From contig JACQRS010000230.1 in NCBI GenBank assembly GCA_016206385.1, forward strand, positions 1 to 9,429: a DNA stretch of 9,429 nt, in the 5' to 3' direction. Under the pieces are notes generated by a model, which saw only the letters and a list, made by a program, of their open reading frames with translations, had not been told where the DNA came from and did not search any database. This stretch comes from Candidatus Rokuibacteriota bacterium (GTDB taxonomy: Bacteria > Methylomirabilota > Methylomirabilia > Rokubacteriales > CSP1-6). Below are positions 6,131-9,429 of the stretch, piece by piece; the first letter of the stretch is position 1, and every line of letters begins with the position of its first letter. Both the position numbers and the translations under genes were made by a program.

Positions 6131-7497
6131 GCGCTTGTCATCGCCTCCATCAGGGGCGTGATGTCGGATAGCGTCTCGACGCTTTTCACGAGGTCTACGA
6201 TCGCGGCCGCGCTCGTCTCCGAGAGGGAGGCGCGGGCGAATGCCATGAACTTCGCCTCCAGCTCGCTGTTCGTGAGCGGCTCCACGGGCCAGCCGCGCGC
6301 GACGTCGCGCCGTTCAGCCAGGAGGCGGCCGTCACGCAGATGCACCTCGACCACGGTGGGCCGGAGGTTCTCATGCGCGGTGTGGATGGCGTCCAGCACG
6401 GGATCGAGGCGGACCTCGACTCGTCGGGCGAGGTCCAAAATGGGCGCGCTCGCGATGTGGCGGAAGCTGAACTCCTCGAGCGACACTCGCCGCTCGTGGA
6501 GGGCCACGGCGACGCAGAACGGCAGACTCGTCTTCGCGGCGGCTGCGGTCGTGGGCGCTTTCTCGTCAAGGTCGCTCGCGAAGCGGTGGGTCCTGACGAT
6601 CACCCGCTCGATCTGCTCGAGCGCCACCGGATGTGCGTCCGCGAGCGCCAGCACGGCATCGACGGCGGTATGGGATAGACTGCAGGAGGCGTGGCGCTTG
6701 AAGTACACGCCGAGGATCGTCCAGTCGCGCCCCAGGTCCCGCGTGATTTTCGCGAGGTCGTAGTCGTCTGAGACGTTCCTGCAGAACCCCATGCGGCCCT
6801 CCAGCAGCTCGACGGGGCCCGTTACGCCCTCCGTGGCCAGAAGGGCGGCGAGCGTCCCAACGTAGGCGGGCCAGCCCCCGTAGAGGTCCTTCACCATCGC
6901 GCCTTCCTTGAAGGCCTGGAAGGAGGCGGCCGGCGTGAGGCAGCAGTTCCCGAGGGCGTGCGCCATGCCGGCCGCGTCAAGGTGGAGCAGCTTGCCCGCG
7001 GCGACGGCGGCCCCGAAAGTCCCCACCAAGGCCCCCGTGTGGAAGCCCCGCACGTAGAGGGCGGACGGCGTGATGGCGTCCCCGATCCGGATGACCGGCT
7101 CGTACCCGGTCGCGATGGCCGTGATCAGCTCTCGCCCGGACGAGCCGAGTTTCTCTGCCATGGCGAGCGCGGCCGGGATCGTTGTGACGCCGGGGTGCGC
7201 ATGGGCGAGGATGTGCCCGTCGTCCAGCTCGAGCCCGTGTGCCATCGAGCCGTTGATCAGCGCGGCCATGGGGGCCGGTGTCTTGCCACCGAGGCGGATG
7301 AGCGTCGCTTCGGGCGGCCCACCGAATCCACAGAAGAAACGGCACACCTTCTGGGCGGCAGGTTCCCCAGCGCCGGCCAACGCCACGCCGACGAAATCGA
7401 GGAGACACTTCTTGACTTGCTCGATGACGGGCGCCGGCAGCGCCTCGAACTCCACCCCAGCCAGGACCTCGGCCAGCTCCCGCGTCGTGCGCTCCAT
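6127..7497 (-). CDS. MmgE/PrpD family protein (2-methylcitrate dehydratase-like)
   Basis: Member of the MmgE/PrpD fold, which includes 2-methylcitrate dehydratase, cis-aconitate decarboxylase and related lyases or isomerases. The product is 456 residues, within the usual range. The chosen ATG at 7497 gives MERTTRELAEVL, the typical N-terminus; the same frame stays open much further upstream, but that part overlaps tctA in another frame and is not protein-like. Signatures: NGSMAHGLELDDGH at 82-95 (the N-x3-AH-x3-DD core), GFHTGALVGTFGAA at 151-164, and KRHASCSLSH at 267-276, with SLPFCVAVAL further on. It begins 8 bases after tctA and overlaps the next start by ATGA. Many homologues sit beside TTT transporters and act on unknown carboxylates. 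No methylcitrate-cycle partners (PrpB, PrpC) are visible, so a propionate role is not supported here. Confidence 0.9.
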   Translation of the reverse strand: MERTTRELAEVLAGVEFEALPAPVIEQVKKCLLDFVGVALAGAGEPAAQKVCRFFCGFGGPPEATLIRLGGKTPAPMAALINGSMAHGLELDDGHILAHAHPGVTTIPAALAMAEKLGSSGRELITAIATGYEPVIRIGDAITPSALYVRGFHTGALVGTFGAAVAAGKLLHLDAAGMAHALGNCCLTPAASFQAFKEGAMVKDLYGGWPAYVGTLAALLATEGVTGPVELLEGRMGFCRNVSDDYDLAKITRDLGRDWTILGVYFKRHASCSLSHTAVDAVLALADAHPVALEQIERVIVRTHRFASDLDEKAPTTAAAAKTSLPFCVAVALHERRVSLEEFSFRHIASAPILDLARRVEVRLDPVLDAIHTAHENLRPTVVEVHLRDGRLLAERRDVARGWPVEPLTNSELEAKFMAFARASLSETSAAAIVDLVKSVETLSDITPLMEAMTSA

Positions 7498-7505
7498 CGC
7501 CCCGG

Positions 7506-8990
7506 TTACCCCTCCGCGATGAGGACGCCGCGCTTGCGACGGTTGACGAGGATGGCGGTGGAGGCGACGGAGAGGGCGAGCAGGAACAGGCTGATGGGCC
7601 GGGTAACGAAGATGGTGACGTCGCCCTCCGCCATGATCATCGACTGGCGCAGGGAGTTCTCGGCGATCGGGCCGAGGATCAGCGCCAGGCAGACCGGCGC
7701 CACGGGGAAGCCGTAGCGCTCGAGGAGGTAGCCGAGAACGCCGAAGCAGAGCGCGACCGCCACGTAGTACATCGACCCCGACATGGCGAACGAGCCGAGG
7801 ATGCCGAATGTGGCCACCATGGGCACGAGCAGATCCTTGCCTACGTAGGCCAAGTACGAGGTGAGAGGCAGTAGCGCCAGTCCCATCACGACCATGATCA
7901 GGTTGGACAGGACCATCGCTGAGAAGATCGGGTAGACGACGTCGAGATGGTCGCGGAAGAGGAAGGGGCCCGGCTGGAGGCCCTGGACGATGAGGGCGCT
8001 CATGAGCACGGCCGTCACGGCGTCGCCTGGAATGCCGAGCGTCATCATGGGAATCATGGCCCCGCCCGTCACAGCATTGTTGGCGGCCTCGGGGGAGGCG
8101 ACGCCGTTCAGGTCGCCCGTGCCGAACGTCTCGGGATGCTTGGAGGCGCGCTTGCTCTCGCTGTAGGCCAGGAAGGCCGCGATCGTCCCCCCCGCCCCCG
8201 GGAGGATGCCGATGGCCGTGCCGATCACGCTGCCACGGCATGTCTCCTTGAGCGTGCCCGTGAATTCCTTCCAACGCGGGAGGATCTGCGTGATCTTGGC
8301 CGTGATCTCCGTCCGACTCTCGCCCTTTTCGATCAACCGGAACACCTCGGACAGCGCGAAGAGCCCGATGACGGCGGGCAGGAACGGGATGCCGCCTTCC
8401 AGTACCTTCAGCCCCATCGTGAGCCTGGGGATGGGCAGGATCTCGTCCATGCCCACGCTGGCGACGATCAGGCCGAGTGCCCCCGCCATCATGCCGCGAA
8501 GCAGCGACGTCCCGGAGATCGCGAAGATCGCGGAGAGCCCGAAGACCGCGAGCATGAAGTACTCGACCGGAGAGAACGTCAGCGCCACCCGGGAGAGCAA
8601 CGGCGAGAGGAAGATCATGACCCCGACGCTGAACAGCCCGCCGATGGCGCCGGCGATACAGGAGATGCTGATCGCCGTCCCCGCCTTGCCCTTGAGGGCT
8701 AGCTCGTAGCCGTCCAGGACGGCCACAGCGTTCGCGGGGGCTCCCGGAGTCCTGATCGTGATCGCCGTGATGGAGCCTCCATACATTCCGCCCGCATAGA
8801 TCGACAGGAGGAGGATCAGCGACGGGACGGGCGGCAGGCCGAACGTGAAGGGGATGAGCAGGGAGATCGCCACCGTCGCCGTGAGCCCGGGGATGGCGCC
8901 GAAGAGGATGCCGAAAAACATACCCGCGATGTTCAAGAGGATGTTCATGGGCTGGAAGATGACGCGGACGGAGTCGAGGAAGGCGTCCAT
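7506..8990 (-). CDS. tctA: TTT transporter large membrane subunit, TctA family
   Basis: Large permease subunit of a tripartite tricarboxylate transporter, in the cytoplasmic membrane. The 494 residues match the family's usual length of about 500, and most of the protein is hydrophobic, consistent with roughly ten to twelve helices. Clear family signatures are present: GAIPGLTATVAISLLIPFTF near residues 31-50, GGMYGGSITAITIRTPGAP at 67-85 followed by DGYELALKGKAG, GILPGAGGTIAAFLAYSESK at 261-280, and SPEAANNAVTGGAMIP followed by LGIPGD at 299-323. The duplicated PG-containing half-site motifs are the expected internal symmetry. The substrate cannot be read from sequence: family members carry citrate, tartrate, other dicarboxylates and aromatic acids. 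The stop is 8 bases upstream of the MmgE/PrpD gene, so the permease is probably co-transcribed with the catabolic genes. No tctC gene is visible in the window. Confidence 0.95.
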   Translation of the reverse strand: MDAFLDSVRVIFQPMNILLNIAGMFFGILFGAIPGLTATVAISLLIPFTFGLPPVPSLILLLSIYAGGMYGGSITAITIRTPGAPANAVAVLDGYELALKGKAGTAISISCIAGAIGGLFSVGVMIFLSPLLSRVALTFSPVEYFMLAVFGLSAIFAISGTSLLRGMMAGALGLIVASVGMDEILPIPRLTMGLKVLEGGIPFLPAVIGLFALSEVFRLIEKGESRTEITAKITQILPRWKEFTGTLKETCRGSVIGTAIGILPGAGGTIAAFLAYSESKRASKHPETFGTGDLNGVASPEAANNAVTGGAMIPMMTLGIPGDAVTAVLMSALIVQGLQPGPFLFRDHLDVVYPIFSAMVLSNLIMVVMGLALLPLTSYLAYVGKDLLVPMVATFGILGSFAMSGSMYYVAVALCFGVLGYLLERYGFPVAPVCLALILGPIAENSLRQSMIMAEGDVTIFVTRPISLFLLALSVASTAILVNRRKRGVLIAEG

Positions 8991-8996
8991 GCCGGG

Positions 8997-9429
8997 CTAC
9001 CGGAAGATCGCACCCGCGGGTAGCGTGGCCTTGAGGATCATGCCGAACGTCAGATAGGCGACGAACACGGTGCCCACGGACCACAGCACCGTCTTCACGA
9101 TCCGTTTCTTCGGTTGCATGAGGAACATCAGGAACGCGAAGTACACGATGGTACTCGCGATGAAGCCAAACGCCTCCATGCCGGCGAAATAGAGCCCGGA
9201 GGCGACCATCGCCATCCCGACTCTCACGAGTCGCCGGCCGTTCGCGGGCGGCTTGGCGTCCGGCTGGGCGGCGGCGACGTACCCGGACCGAACGCTTTGC
9301 GCGAGCAAGACGATGCTCACAGACCCGAGGAATAACGCCAGCACCTTCGGGAAGAAGTCCGGGCCGGCGAACGAGACCGGGAAGTGGGGCAGACGCGACA
9401 CCTGCCAATACGTGACGAGACTCACGAGC
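8997..9429 (-). CDS. tctB: TTT transporter small membrane subunit, TctB family (5' partial)
   Basis: Likely small membrane subunit of a tripartite tricarboxylate transporter, a secondary carboxylate importer that also needs TctA and a periplasmic binding protein TctC. The first in-window start is a GTG at 9425 (142 residues), but the frame stays open to the window edge. The family motif GPDFFPKVLAL appears at about residue 21, whereas it usually follows a full first membrane helix, so some 15 to 20 N-terminal residues are probably outside the window. Counting from that GTG, hydrophobic segments lie at about 24-44, 68-102 and 111-131, separated by a hydrophilic Gln/Pro/Lys-rich loop at 50-65. 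The C-terminal TFGMILKATLPAG resembles the usual TctB ending. It ends in TAG, 6 bases before tctA, as expected for a tctBA pair. The subunit is poorly conserved, so the call rests on topology, motif and neighbour. Confidence 0.82.
   Translation of the reverse strand, partial: LVSLVTYWQVSRLPHFPVSFAGPDFFPKVLALFLGSVSIVLLAQSVRSGYVAAAQPDAKPPANGRRLVRVGMAMVASGLYFAGMEAFGFIASTIVYFAFLMFLMQPKKRIVKTVLWSVGTVFVAYLTFGMILKATLPAGAIFR

Noticed and set aside
7498..9408. Minus-strand open frame running continuously into the MmgE/PrpD gene from far upstream
   Set aside because: This part overlaps tctA and tctB in another frame and its translation is Arg/Gly/His/Pro-rich with no family motifs; it is a GC-driven shadow. 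The real start is ATG 7497.

Overview
This is a GC-rich window, and every credible gene lies on the minus strand, so it is transcribed from position 9429 towards position 1. The genes are packed with overlaps or gaps of 2 to about 60 bases, and I see no convincing promoter or terminator. The window therefore looks like the interior of one long catabolic operon that continues past the right edge. High GC content, a tripartite tricarboxylate transporter (TTT) and a ferredoxin-dependent 2-oxoacid oxidoreductase together suggest a soil or sediment bacterium such as a proteobacterium or a Rokubacteria/Methylomirabilota-like lineage. That taxonomic guess is inference only.

In transcription order, right to left: (1) the small membrane subunit TctB (about 9429-8997, probably cut at its 5' end by the window) and the large membrane subunit TctA (8990-7506) of a TTT carboxylate transporter; (2) an MmgE/PrpD-family protein (7497-6127); (3) a 307-residue protein with an unrecognised N-terminal domain and a C-terminal RidA/YjgF-like domain (6130-5207); (4) a PLP-dependent fold-type I enzyme of the SelA/DgaE-like group (5144-3678); (5) a DUF1805/YunC-type small protein (3650-3348); (6) a 2-oxoacid:ferredoxin oxidoreductase set: a two-cluster ferredoxin subunit with an unusual N-terminal extension (about 3281-2718), an alpha subunit (2715-1660), and a fused beta-gamma subunit (1640-219). 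After the last stop codon the minus strand appears to carry the C-terminal tail of a class IV aminotransferase with no body in front of it, probably a gene remnant (188-63).

The genes suggest a route: TctAB imports a carboxylate or amino-acid-like substrate; MmgE/PrpD may dehydrate or isomerise an intermediate; the PLP enzyme may eliminate ammonia or another group and release an enamine/imine; the RidA domain would hydrolyse that to a 2-oxoacid; and the ferredoxin-dependent oxidoreductase would convert the 2-oxoacid plus CoA to acyl-CoA, CO2 and reduced ferredoxin. Each step rests on family membership; the ordering and the substrate are inferred.

Two reading frames in the operon (RidA and ferredoxin) each contain a strong internal ribosome-binding site in front of a start that would yield a normal-length stand-alone protein. 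They may be recent in-frame fusions, dual-start genes, or neighbouring genes joined by a single-base indel.
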